DNA from: Myxocyprinus asiaticus
Lineage: Eukaryota > Chordata > Actinopteri > Cypriniformes > Catostomidae
Length of the DNA: 64,000 nt
Assembly (NCBI RefSeq): GCF_019703515.2
Contig: NC_059372.1
Span: 27,827,931-27,891,930, forward strand
Reading direction: 5' to 3'
Position 1 is the first letter of the stretch. Each line of letters starts with the position of its first letter. Under the pieces are notes generated by a model, which saw only the letters and a list, made by a program, of their open reading frames with translations, did not search any database and was not told the DNA's origin. Shown piece by piece: positions 12,601-22,314 of this stretch. The position numbers and the translations under genes are program-made.

Positions 12601-15600
12601 ACAAACCACAGTGAGTTTTTCAACCAGTGGCGGGCCAGCATTAAAAGTCTAGGCCTTCAGTGTGATTCATGCCATTAAGAAAACAGTTTCACAATGAATA
12701 AGACACCCTGTGCCTTTGGGCATCATACATTATGTCACAGCTAACTAGTAATACCAATTGACATTTTAAAAACACATCCAAGCACGAAAGCCAGAACTTG
12801 AAACAACACTTAATGCTCAAGCAAGCCTAATTTTAACTGCAGCATGTCTGTTTTGTGAAATGAACGTCTCCTGAACAGACATTCAAAAATCATAATTTTT
12901 CATATGAATCTACCAAGGAGGTCTATAATACCTGGAAAAATCTATCTAATAATATTTGCGATTTAAATGTTGCTTGCAGTAAGTTTCGTTTCGTCCGGGT
13001 ACACGGTTATGCTGCGTTTCATTCAAGTTGGATGTGGGATATTCCTACTTGATATGTCCAACCATAAATGCATTCCATTCCCCGATATTCAGAAGATGAC
13101 ATTTAAGGAAACAAAACTGCAATGCTGCCGTTAGCTTAGCAAGGGTTTGACTCTTATTAGAGATGTCTCCTAGCAACCCAACTGATAAACAGGGCTGCAG
13201 CGCTAGCATTTGTGCTTCAGGTGTACGATTATCAAAAGAGATTATAAAGTTTTATACACCTGTTTCTGCAGGCATTTGTTAAACAAGCTTTAATATCATG
13301 TAATGTGGAAACAAACTCATTTATCGATATTACTTAATTGTATTACTTAAAACATTGTGTCCTTGAGCAAGGCACTTAACTCCAGGTTGCTCCAGGGGGA
13401 TTGTCCCTGTAATAAGGGCCCTGTAAGTCGCTTTGTATAAAAGCGTCTGCCAAATGCATAAATGTAAATGTAATTGTAAACTCATTTATTGATCTTACTT
13501 AATAAAGTGAATGTTTATCAATTACTTTGTATATCTCTCTGAGTGTCGACATGTTTGTGTGACATCATGCCCCTGCATCTCGGCGAAATCGGACTTGAGA
13601 ATTTCTGCACGAGCCTACAAGTTGTAATTCTGACTTCAAGATGCATTCCATTGCACATTTCCTAGTTTGAAGTTGTAAAATCCAACTTTCCGAGTTGAAT
13701 GGAACGCAGCACTACTTTTCAAAACTTGATCTGACACTGAATGCTCAAGCAGCCTAATTTACATTTAGAAAACTCCTGTTGTTGCTATAACAATGCAAAA
13801 AGCACTTACCAATTTGCTTGAAGTGAAAATCAGCCCTCCTTTCCTGTTTAATAAATTAAACAATCACACGGTCATGCAGAACATCTTGTATTTTTAAATC
13901 CATAAGGATCTCTTTCTCAAAGGCGATAGCAGCAATGACAATCTCGCCCTCTTCGCTTTCAAATTACGTCACTTAAAGTGTGATTGCGTCACTCAAGGCC
14001 AGCTAGAAGGCCTCGACCGGGACATATCCTAAAGATCACACAAATAAATCAATCTGATTGGCTGATGAATCTGACTTTATTTGCTCATTCATTTGCACTG
14101 TTGAGGGATTCTGTGGAAATTCTGAAGGCCTGACGGGGTGGAGCTCAAACTCACACGCTGCTTCGGCTTCAGGCTTCGGGCATGCGATTTGTGAAACAGT
14201 TGTCACACTTTGCTTGTAAGCATCAAGGAATAAATTCTGACTGGATAAACTTTTCATTTTTCTCTATTTGTTTGTAGATTAATTAAGAATGGAAAGCGAT
14301 TAAAAATACAAAGGCAAAAAGGTGATTGAGAAAGAAAGGATGAAAAATATTTATTTATTTGGCATGTTAGGCCAGTAGAGAAGGCTTTCTATCAAACTAA
14401 CCAGAGAAGTTAAGTTATACCCCATTATCTCACATTTGCACGTGGTATGGACAAAAGTGTTAGGCCAGTAGAGAAGGCTTTGCTGGCCCTGAGAATTCGC
14501 CACTGTTTTCAACCTTATTTTTAAGATGTTAAGAGCAATGTTTATGCTGCTTTTTATAGTGCTAGAGGCCCGTCCAGTCAAATACAATGCAAACACTCTG
14601 TCAAGGTGAAATAAACTAAATCTAAATCTAAACTAGCCACTGCAATTGCCTGCAACCTAAAATCTATCTCTACATGATGCAAAATGATGTAGGAGTCAGT
14701 TCTAACAGAGTGTATGGATGCGTGTGTGTGTGTTTGGCTTGGGCCAGCGTAGTGCTCTGGCATCTGTGTATTTCAGTTCAATGTTTGTTTAAAGTAAATA
14801 ACATGTATGTAAAATAACTCTTAACCTTGACATACTGTATGTGCCTATGTCTATCTCTGTCTCTCTTTTGCAGTCATCAAGAGCGCAGACACACTTTAGA
14901 CACTCTGAGGCCAGTAGGAGGAGCAGCAGACAGACAGACAGTACATATTGACAAGGTCTGATTCTCTTCATTGATATCTCACTTAAAGGGATAGTTCACC
15001 CAAAAATGAAAATCCTCTTATCATTTACTCACTTTCATCCCAGATGTGTATGACTTTCTTTCTTCTCCAGAATGCAAACAAAGATTTTTAGAAGAATATC
15101 TCAGATCTGTAGGTCCAAGGGAATGGGTACCAAATTTTGAAGCTCCAAAAATAAAAGTAATCCATATGACTGCAGTGGTTAAACCCATATATTCAGAAGC
15201 GATATGATAGGTGTGGGTGAGAAACTATAAATCTCACCTTTAACTTTCACATTTTTCTTCGTTTTTGGTGATTCGCATTCTTTGTGCATATCACCACCTA
15301 CTGGGCAATGATGAGAATTTATAGTAAAAAAGGACTTAAATATTTATCTATTTCTCACCCACACCAATCATATCACTTTTGAAGATATATATTTAACCAC
15401 TGGAGTAGTATGGATTACTTTTATGCTGCCTTTATGTGCATTTTGTACCTTCAAACATTTGGTACCCATTCACTTGCATTGTGCGGACCTACAGAGCTGA
15501 GATGTTCTTCTAAAAATCTTTGTGTTCTGCAGAAGAAAGAAAGACACACATCTGGGATGGCATGAGGGTGAGTAAATGATGAGAGAATTTTCTTTTTTTT

Positions 15601-15983
15601 TTTTTTGGTGAACTATCCTTTTAATACTGGGAAATATTTTGCTCTCCACTTTGAGTTTTGAAAGGAAATCAGATGCTTATTTGCCACATAATTACAAATA
15701 ACTTGCTTGTAATAGCACTTTTTCCTTCTGTTTCTCTTTTCTTTTCTTCTCTTCAATTTGTCTCTGTCTCTCATAGGAGGTCAGTCGGCAGATGAACTCA
15801 GTCTTTAAGGAGCTGTTGTCTCGTCATTCTCCTCAAGAAGTCTTGGGTTCGAGCCCTCCTCCCGCCTCCGCCCCCACATCCATCCCTTCAGTATCTTCCG
15901 CTGCTGCTCGGCCTCCGGTGAAGAAGGGAGGTTTTGGCCTGCGTGGCAGAGGACTATTCAAACCCCAAGACCAACAGGACTGA
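5305..15983 (+). CDS. arhgap4: arhgap4, Rho GTPase-activating protein 4 (srGAP family), 3' exons only
   Basis: GAP for Rho-family GTPases, cytoplasmic. Exons read from AG/GT borders with continuous frame: 5305-5365, 5480-5557, 6138-6266, 6575-6680, 6785-7015, 10112-10167, 10397-10568, 11255-11344, 11437-11613, 14874-14955, 15777-15983 (stop TGA 15981). These give 462 residues. The RhoGAP domain covers about residues 5-195; the arginine finger is in GIFRV (residue 29), followed by [24 protein letters not shown] and [18 protein letters not shown]. One exon (10397-10568) carries the whole SH3 domain ([19 protein letters not shown]). The tail has [17 protein letters not shown], which matches human ARHGAP4 and not srGAP1-3, and this decides the name. 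The F-BAR half and start codon are not seen in 1-5304 and are presumed upstream. The introns hold MITEs, a SINE and a LINE. Confidence 0.92.
5450..5479 (+). repeat. homopolymer T tract serving as polypyrimidine tract
   Basis: An unbroken T run of about 26 bases followed by AAG is the acceptor region of the arhgap4 exon at 5480-5557. Confidence 0.8.
5571..5733. mobile_element. short MITE, family C (GGATAGTTCACC ends)
   Basis: Ends GGATAGTTCACCTAAAAATG and CATTTTTGGGTGAACTATCC are inverted. It has the inner TTTACTCACC and CATACACATCTGG blocks shared by the longer copies at 14983, 52101 and 59574. Confidence 0.8.
5977..6025. repeat. (TA)n microsatellite
   Basis: About 48 bases of TA dinucleotides in an arhgap4 intron, inside a very AT-rich stretch (5790-6060). 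Confidence 0.9.
7651..7887 (+). mobile_element. tRNA-derived SINE
   Basis: A-box-like GTGGCTCAGCAGTTAAG and B-box GGTTCAAGCCC form a tRNA-like head. The body has TCCTTGAGCAAGGCCCTTGA, a block common in fish SINEs, and the tail is ATAAATAAATATAAT. Lies in an arhgap4 intron. Confidence 0.75.
8036..8642. mobile_element. DNA transposon with 18-bp perfect inverted ends and an internal ORF
   Basis: The 18-base end at 8036-8053 (TTTAAAGGTGCTATATGT) is exactly inverted at 8625-8642. On the plus strand, from ATG 8319, an ORF runs through the right end. Its first 108 residues or so are element-encoded, basic, and contain [21 protein letters not shown] do not recognise a transposase in it; it may be a captured host sequence. 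Confidence 0.65.
8846..9836 (+). mobile_element. 5'-truncated LINE (reverse transcriptase C-terminus and 3' tail)
   Basis: Encodes the end of a non-LTR reverse transcriptase ORF ([46 protein letters not shown]) up to about 9256. Further decayed coding and a 3' UTR with microsatellites follow. It ends CAATAAAGCTGATTCTGATTCTG, the standard fish LINE tail. The same family appears inverted at 60731-61270 and 26781-27295. Jockey/CR1-type by sequence feel only. Confidence 0.85.
9565..9603. repeat. (TG)n(TA)n microsatellite
   Basis: Compound dinucleotide repeat inside the LINE 3' UTR. Confidence 0.85.
10569..11254. other. arhgap4 intron, nothing recognised
   Basis: AT-rich intron between the SH3 exon and the next exon; no repeat ends or ORFs of note. 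Confidence 0.6.
11614..13010. other. arhgap4 intron, AT-rich with (GT)n
   Basis: Contains many interspersed TAATTATTAA-type palindromic words (11830-12060). An interrupted (GT)n tract with GACA spacers lies at about 12417-12470. No exon seen. Confidence 0.6.
13011..13710. mobile_element. MITE, family B copy 2, with nested SINE tail
   Basis: Ends GCTGCGTTTCATTCAA and TTGAATGGAACGCAGC are inverted. Related to 3931-4424. A SINE 3' part is inserted at about 13358-13480. Confidence 0.65.
13358..13480 (+). mobile_element. SINE 3' fragment
   Basis: GTCCTTGAGCAAGGCACTTAA followed by GTAAGTCGCTTTGTATAAAA and GCGTCTGCCAAATGCATAAA, the conserved 3' block of common fish SINEs. The tRNA head is missing. 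Confidence 0.75.
13711..14873. other. arhgap4 intron, no exon recognised
   Basis: Carries a 24-base direct repeat (14365-14388 and 14458-14481). Otherwise nothing I can name. Confidence 0.55.
14983..15624. mobile_element. MITE, family C long copy
   Basis: Ends TTAAAGGGATAGTTCACC and GGTGAACTATCCTTTTAA are inverted. The two halves are near mirror images (TTTACTCAC, CATATGACTGCAGTGG, TATCACTTTTGAAG blocks), so the element can fold along its length. Lies in the last arhgap4 intron but one exon. Confidence 0.85.
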
Positions 15984-17574
15984 GGGAGAGGGGAGGATGA
16001 TCTCTGAGTGAATACAAGTATGAGTGTTGGGGAAATGCCGAACTCATTACAGATATGAATATATTTTTCCAGACATACAATATGTGGTACTCTTTATGCC
16101 TTATTAACTTAAGTGTATTAAAGGATTCAGTTAAATCATAACCAGTCATGCATCCTGTGATTGTTTATGGTTGAATTTTGTGTAAATCCAATTTATTGAT
16201 CCTGTTATTAGTTGTATTTGTGTTTTAGCTCTGTTATTGTCTAAAGACGACAATTAATCTGGTCCTCAGTCAAGAGTTTCTGACTTCATCTAATCATCCA
16301 TTGCAGTGACGTCCAGTGTCTGTAGTTTGTTACTGTAGTGTTATGCAGTGTTGCTATGGAGATACATACAGTATATATATCTGCTGATGATGTATTCATG
16401 GAGTACCAGACGGCAGACCAAAGTGTTTAGAAAGTCCCTCAAACTATGTAGATACTGAATGGCAAGTGTGATGTGGGAATGACGTCTATCATAGACAGAG
16501 TCCACATTGTTTATTTTAGATATAGACATGCCACACACAATGTAAAATATGACTTTTATGAAGACCAGTATCCCATTCAGTTGTTGTAGTTGTACTATTT
16601 ATTAGACCTCGGGTAGATGCCATATTTAATTTGACATAAATGAAAACCAGGCTGAGATGGACGGAAGTACAGTGTATACAATGTGTCGTACTGTTGTTGT
16701 TCTTTACTTTACCCAAGTACACATACGCAAATGCAAGTACTTGAGCTATGCACAGTGTAGAAAAGCTAATACTAAGTACTTTTTTTCATTTCTGTCAGAT
16801 TAAATGCCCTGTCTACCCTGATTAAGGTCTATTACAGGAGAGATTTTATCTTTAAAGTTTTATTTTTTTATTAGATTTGAAGTTGAAGCTGATTTTCTCA
16901 TTGCTTTTCTACACTGTGCATAGCTCAAGTACTGAATCTGTATCCTTAGCCAAAGTATATTGTACTGAAGGTACAACATGATAACTTAAAATCCTCCAGT
17001 GTTTTTATCAGTAGGGTTATTTAGTTTTACAAAACCAATGGAAATAACCAATGGAGTTTTTTTATTTTTTTTATTTTTATATTTAATATTAATTTGAGCT
17101 TTTTGTCTGATTTGTTTTTACAATTGCTATTCTTTAAAAACATTCTACTGAAAAGGAGCCACCACACATGCATGCAAACACACTGGCATGGATGGTCTTG
17201 CGTGGGAACAGGTAGAGCAGCCAAAATAAGCACAGTTCTATAGCTGCCTTTACCCCTCTGGCTCTACTTGCAAGACAACTGTGAAGACAAGTGCCACCAG
17301 ACACTCTGAGCAGCTCAGGAATTGTCAAATTTGGGAGAGAAAGACAGAGAAACGAGAACTAACTGGAGAAATTATAAAACTGTGAACAAGCATGTGCAGT
17401 CACAGGAAGTACAATGGCACTCACTTCCTTTTCACTGCCTAGAGCACATAAATACAACCCTGGTCACTAATCTCCCTTGACTTCCACCCAATCACTGAAA
17501 CATTCCCCTTAGTAGTGTGTTTCTGTTAGATGATATCATCTTTGATGTATGGATTACAATATAATCAAAATAAA
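15984..17574 (+). other. arhgap4 3' flank, presumed 3' UTR
   Basis: No coding exon seen after the TGA. First AATAAA found at 17569-17574, so the 3' UTR may reach about 1.6 kb. It includes the perfect inverted repeat at 16736-16933. UTR extent is inferred only. Confidence 0.4.
16736..16933. repeat. hairpin with 31-bp perfect inverted repeat
   Basis: Arms 16736-16766 and 16903-16933 are perfect reverse complements over 31 bases and enclose a 136-base loop. The arms begin AGTACTTGAGC. It is probably a small MITE; no clear target duplication was seen. Confidence 0.75.
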
Positions 17575-18049
17575 TCATATAGATTCTGAAATACTGTGAC
17601 TTATTTTTTTAAACATTTGTTTAATATTCTTCCATATTCATGCATAATATAATGCATACTGAAAGAAACATGGTGCGGTTTGTATAGCGGCATTAAAAAG
17701 TATGAACACTTAAGCCACACTTAAAAATGTATGAATCTCATTGCCACTCAAACCAAGTGTCATCTGCTTGAACTTTTCTCAGAATTTCCTTGTCTTAGCC
17801 ATTTTTGCTATTACTTTTAACCAACTGGTCCCAAGGTAATTTTGAGTGGAGGTATAAAGTCACACAGGTGTTCTTGCAGAGTTACCATAGGTGTAGATCA
17901 TCACATGAACTATGGACATGTTCCATTGACGTTTGACCACCAGTAATTGTCCAAATACTTTTTGTGATAACCATTCAAATAATTTTATATTTTTGTGAAA
18001 TGCTTTGCTTGAAAAGGCTACTTTTGCTATCTTACCCCTTGGTTTTATA
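17575..18049. other. intergenic, possible outer transposon flank
   Basis: ACACTTAAGCCACAC (near 17705) and GTGTGGTTTAAGAGT (near 19587) are roughly inverted across the Tc1 element. An older element may therefore host it. Weak. Confidence 0.3.
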
Positions 18050-19556
18050 CAGTAGCTAGAAAAAGTATGTGAACTTTATGGAATTACCTGCATTTATATA
18101 TAAATTTATTATCTATTTTATATTTATTATATATTTCAATGTAAAATCTGGTTTGATCTTCAAAATGTTGAAAAATGATCAAACACAATCTGTTTAGTCT
18201 AATAACACACAAATTGTTGTATTGTTCTAGTACATACTGAATACATCATTCAGACATTCACAGTGTAGGTTGGAAAAAGTATGTGCACCTCCTAGGCTAA
18301 TGACGTCAACAAAAGCTAAGTAGAGTCAGGAGTTGGCAAACCTGCCGTCCAATAAATGAACTGAGATTGGAGGTATGTGTTTGAGCTACTTTGACTTATA
18401 AAAAGCACTCAAATATTTTGAGTTTCCTATTCACAAGAAGCATCTGCTGACGTGGACCTTGCCTCACAAAAAAAAGAGATCTCAGAAGACCTACGATCAA
18501 GAATTGTTGCTTTGCATAAAGCTGGAAAGGGTTACAAAGTTTTTTCGAAGAGCTTAGGTATTCATCTGTCCACAGTTAGACAGACTGTCTATAAATGGAG
18601 ACAATTACAGGTACTGAGGCAACTCTACCTAGAAGTGGCCGTCCAGCCAAAATGACTCAAAGGGCACACCGCAGAATGCTCAGTGAGTTAAAAAAAATAA
18701 CCCTAGTGACAGCTAAAGATTTGAAGGAAATATTGGAACTGGTTAACATCTCTGTCCATGAGTCTACTATATGAAAAACAGGAATGTTATCCATGGCAGG
18801 ACACCATGAAGGAAGCTGCTACTTTCAAACAAAAACATTGCTGCACGCCCTAAGTTTGCCAAAGACCACCTTGACATTCCACAACATTACATCGAAAATG
18901 TTTTGTGGACTAATTAAACTAAGGTTGAATTGTTGATTGCCATCGCTGAGGGAAAAATTAATTCCCAAGTTTATCAAGATACTGTATGTACAGGATAATG
19001 TCAGGGTGGCTGTGCGCCATTTAAAGCTCAGTAGAAATCGGGTGATGCAGCAAGACAATGACCCTCAACACTGAAGTTAATCCACTACAGAATGGCTTCA
19101 AAAAAAGATAATCCACCTTTGGAGCGGCCCAGTCAGAGTCCAGATCTTAACCCAATAGAGATGTGGAATGACCTCAAGAAAGCTGTTCACACCAGACATC
19201 CTAAGAATATGACTGAGCTGAAGGAGTTCTGTAAGGAAGAATGGTCCAAAATTCTTTCTGCATGTTGTGCAGGTCTAATCCTCAGCTACCAGAAATGCTT
19301 GGTTGAGGTTGTTGCTGCCAAATGAGGTTCAGCCAGTAATTAATGCAAGGGTTCACTTACTTTTTCCACAGCATTGTGAATGTTTAATGGGATGTGTTCA
19401 ATAAAGAAATTAAATATTATAATTGTTTGTGTGTTGTTAGCTTAAGCACATTGTGTTTGTCTTGTGACTTTGATGGAGATGAGATCACATTTTATGACCA
19501 ATTAATGCAGAAAACCAGCTAATTCCAGAAGGTTCACATACTTTTTCTTGCCACTG
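18050..19556 (+). mobile_element. Tc1-like transposon, nearly full length, dead
   Basis: Ends CAGTAGCTAGAAAAAGTATG and CATACTTTTTCTTGCCACTG, flanked by TA on both sides; 1,507 bp. Plus-strand transposase pieces: helix-turn-helix at 18452-18655 (SEDLRSRIVALHKAGKGYK) and the C-terminal part at 19092-19325 ([19 protein letters not shown], with the last catalytic-region motif). Several stops and frameshifts lie between. Confidence 0.9.
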
Positions 19557-20621
19557 TATTTTGATATGCAAATAACACTCATACAGTGTGGTTTAAGAGT
19601 TAAAATATTTTTGTGGCCACTTTATGTCTACCAAAAACTATAAATGAATGATTATCTTAAATGTAAGATAAAATGTGAGAAAACTGGCTGTGTTGAATAG
19701 GGTTAGCCTAGTAACCTGATCAGTGGAGCCCCCTTCATTCCTCTCCCCAAAATAACTTTACACTCAGCCCACTCATTCTTCACCAGGTACAGACACATTC
19801 AAACACAAGACTATGGAACAGAGGACTGGTCAGAGAGAGTAAGGTTGCACTTCAATGCTGTGAGACGGTCCCCACCATGCCTTCTGTGGCTCAATATTAG
19901 TTTGATACAGGCCACACAAGGCAAAACATATCACATTTATCAGAAAGATGTGGAAGGAGACTGGAAGGACAAAGCTTTAAGTCCATCAGTCAGATAGATC
20001 ATAATATTAGTAAAAAACTAACAGTTACAGTATACTGATCTGCACAGGAATATCCTCACAAACAGTTTATTTTTGGACCAGGGCTATTTAATAGGGTAAG
20101 TGAAATTTACTGTATTCATGGTTACTAAATACTACTCCTACTACTTAATATTCTACATTGTATTCTTGAATTTCCCAAAGGAGAATATTTCACTTAATAC
20201 TCTTGAAATGTACTGATTACACTCAGATGCAGTCTCGTTTCTCTGTACAGTATATTTTCATAACTCAATTTTTGTTTTTTATTGCTTTATGACAATAATT
20301 GTTTAACTTACTATTTGATTTAGTAAGAACATTTGTCAACTTTGACATCTATCCACACAGTACTGATGATACTATCTATCTATTCTGTACTACTCTTACC
20401 AGGCAAGCATGCTTTATTACTGTATCTAGCATGAGTAAATATAGTAAGCAAGAATACAGTTGTCAGGGTGTGTCCTGTCTGTCTGACCCTGTGACACAGG
20501 GCCCTTTATTTGTCACATGCTGCTTGCAATGTGTACTGTATAATGTGAAATGAAATATTAAATTTATGCTATATAATCTAAGGATTTGAAAAAGAACTTG
20601 ACAACCTATTCGAATGAGCTA
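19557..20621. other. intergenic, nothing recognised
   Basis: AT-rich spacer between two Tc1 elements; no gene seen. Confidence 0.55.
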
Positions 20622-22227
20622 CAGTGCATCCGGAAAGTATTCACAGCGCTTCACTTTTTCCACATTTTGTTATGTTACAGCCTTATTCCAAAATGGATTA
20701 AATTCATTATTTTCCTCAATTCTACAAACAATACCCCATAATGACAACATGAAAGAAGTTTGTTTGAAATCTTTGCAAATTTATAAAAATAAAAAATAAA
20801 AATCACATGTACATAAGTATTCACAGCCTTTGCTCAATACTTTGTTGAAGCACCTTTGGCACCAATTACAGCCTCAAGCCTTTTTGAGTATGATGCTACA
20901 AGCTTGGCACACCTATTTTTGGGCAGTTTCTCCCATTCTTCTTTGCAGGACCTCTCAAGCTCCATCAGGTTGGATGGGGAGCGTCAGTGCACAGCCATTT
21001 TCAGATCTCTCCAGAGATGTTCAATCGGGTTCAAGTCTGGGCTCTGGCTGGACCACTCAAGGACATTCACAGAGTTGTCCTGGAGCCACTCCTTTGTTAT
21101 CTTGGCTGTGTGCTTAGGGTCGTTGTCCTGTTGGAAGATGAACCTTCACCCCAGTCTGAGGTCCAGAGCGCTCTGGAGCAGGTTTTCATCGAGGATGTCT
21201 CTGTACATTGCTGCATTCATCTTTCCCTCAATCCTGACTAGTCTCCCAGTTCCTGCCACTGAAAAACATCCCCACAGCATGATGCTGCCACCACCATGCT
21301 TCACTGTAGGGATGGTATTGGCCAGGTGATGAGCGGTGCCTGGTTTCCTCCAGACATGACGCTTGCCATTCAGGCCAAAGAGTTCAATCTTTGTTTCTCA
21401 TGGTCTGAGAGTCCTTCAGGTGCCTTTTGGCAAACTCCAGGCGGGCTGTCATGTGCCTTTTACTGAGGAGTGGCTTCCGTCTGGCCACTCTACCATACAG
21501 GCCTGATTGGTGGAGTGCTGCAGAGATGGTTGTTCTTCTGGAAGGTTCTCCTCTCTCCACAGAGAAATACTGGAGCTCTGTCAGAGTGACCATCAGGTTC
21601 TTGGTCACCTCCCTGACTAAGGCCCTTCTCCCCCGATCGCTCAGTTTGGCCAGGCGGCCAGCTCTAAGAAGAGTCCTGGTGGTTCCAAACTTCTTCCATT
21701 TACGGATGATGGAGGCCACTGTGCTCATTGGGACCTTCAATGCTGCAGAAATTTTTCTGTACCCTTCCCCAGATCTGTGCCTCAATACAATCCTGTCTCG
21801 GAGGTCTACAGACAATTCCTTGGACTTCATGGCTTGGTTTGTGCTCTGACATGCACTGATAACTGTGGGACCTTATATAGACAGGTGTGTGCCTTTCCAA
21901 ATCATGTCTAGTCAACTGAATTTATCACAGGTGGACTCCAATCAAGTTGTAGAAACATCTCAAGGATGATCAGTGGAAACAGGATGCACCTGAGCTCAAT
22001 TTTGAGTGTCATGGCAAAGGCTGTGAATACGTCTGTACATGTGATTTTTTTCGTTTTTTATTTTTAATAAATTTGCAAAGATTTCAAACAAACTTCTTTC
22101 ACGTTGTCATTATGGGGTATTGTTTGTAGAATTTTGAGGAAAATAATGAATTTCATTTTGGAATCAGGCTGTAACATAACAAAATTTGGAAAAAGTGAAG
22201 CGCTGTGAATACTTTCCGGATGCACTG
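20622..22227 (-). mobile_element. Tc1-like transposon, full length, transposase frameshifted
   Basis: Ends CAGTGCATCCGGAAAGTATT and AATACTTTCCGGATGCACTG, TA on both sides; 1,606 bp. The transposase runs on the minus strand from ATG 21830. The first 148 residues are intact, with the paired helix-turn-helix (LRDRIVLRHRSGEGYRKISA) and AT-hook-type linker. A small deletion near 21385-21395 then shifts the frame. The rest (to about 20830) is still recognisable in other frames, including the [13 protein letters not shown] block. Its right end is only 87 bases from the caveolin-2-like ATG. Confidence 0.92.
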
Positions 22228-22314
22228 TATATGCTACTGTTGATTAGCACTGATTTGCATTGTAAGTTGTTACAGATAAACATAAGGATGTGTGTGATCT
22301 GCCCTGCAGTCAAT

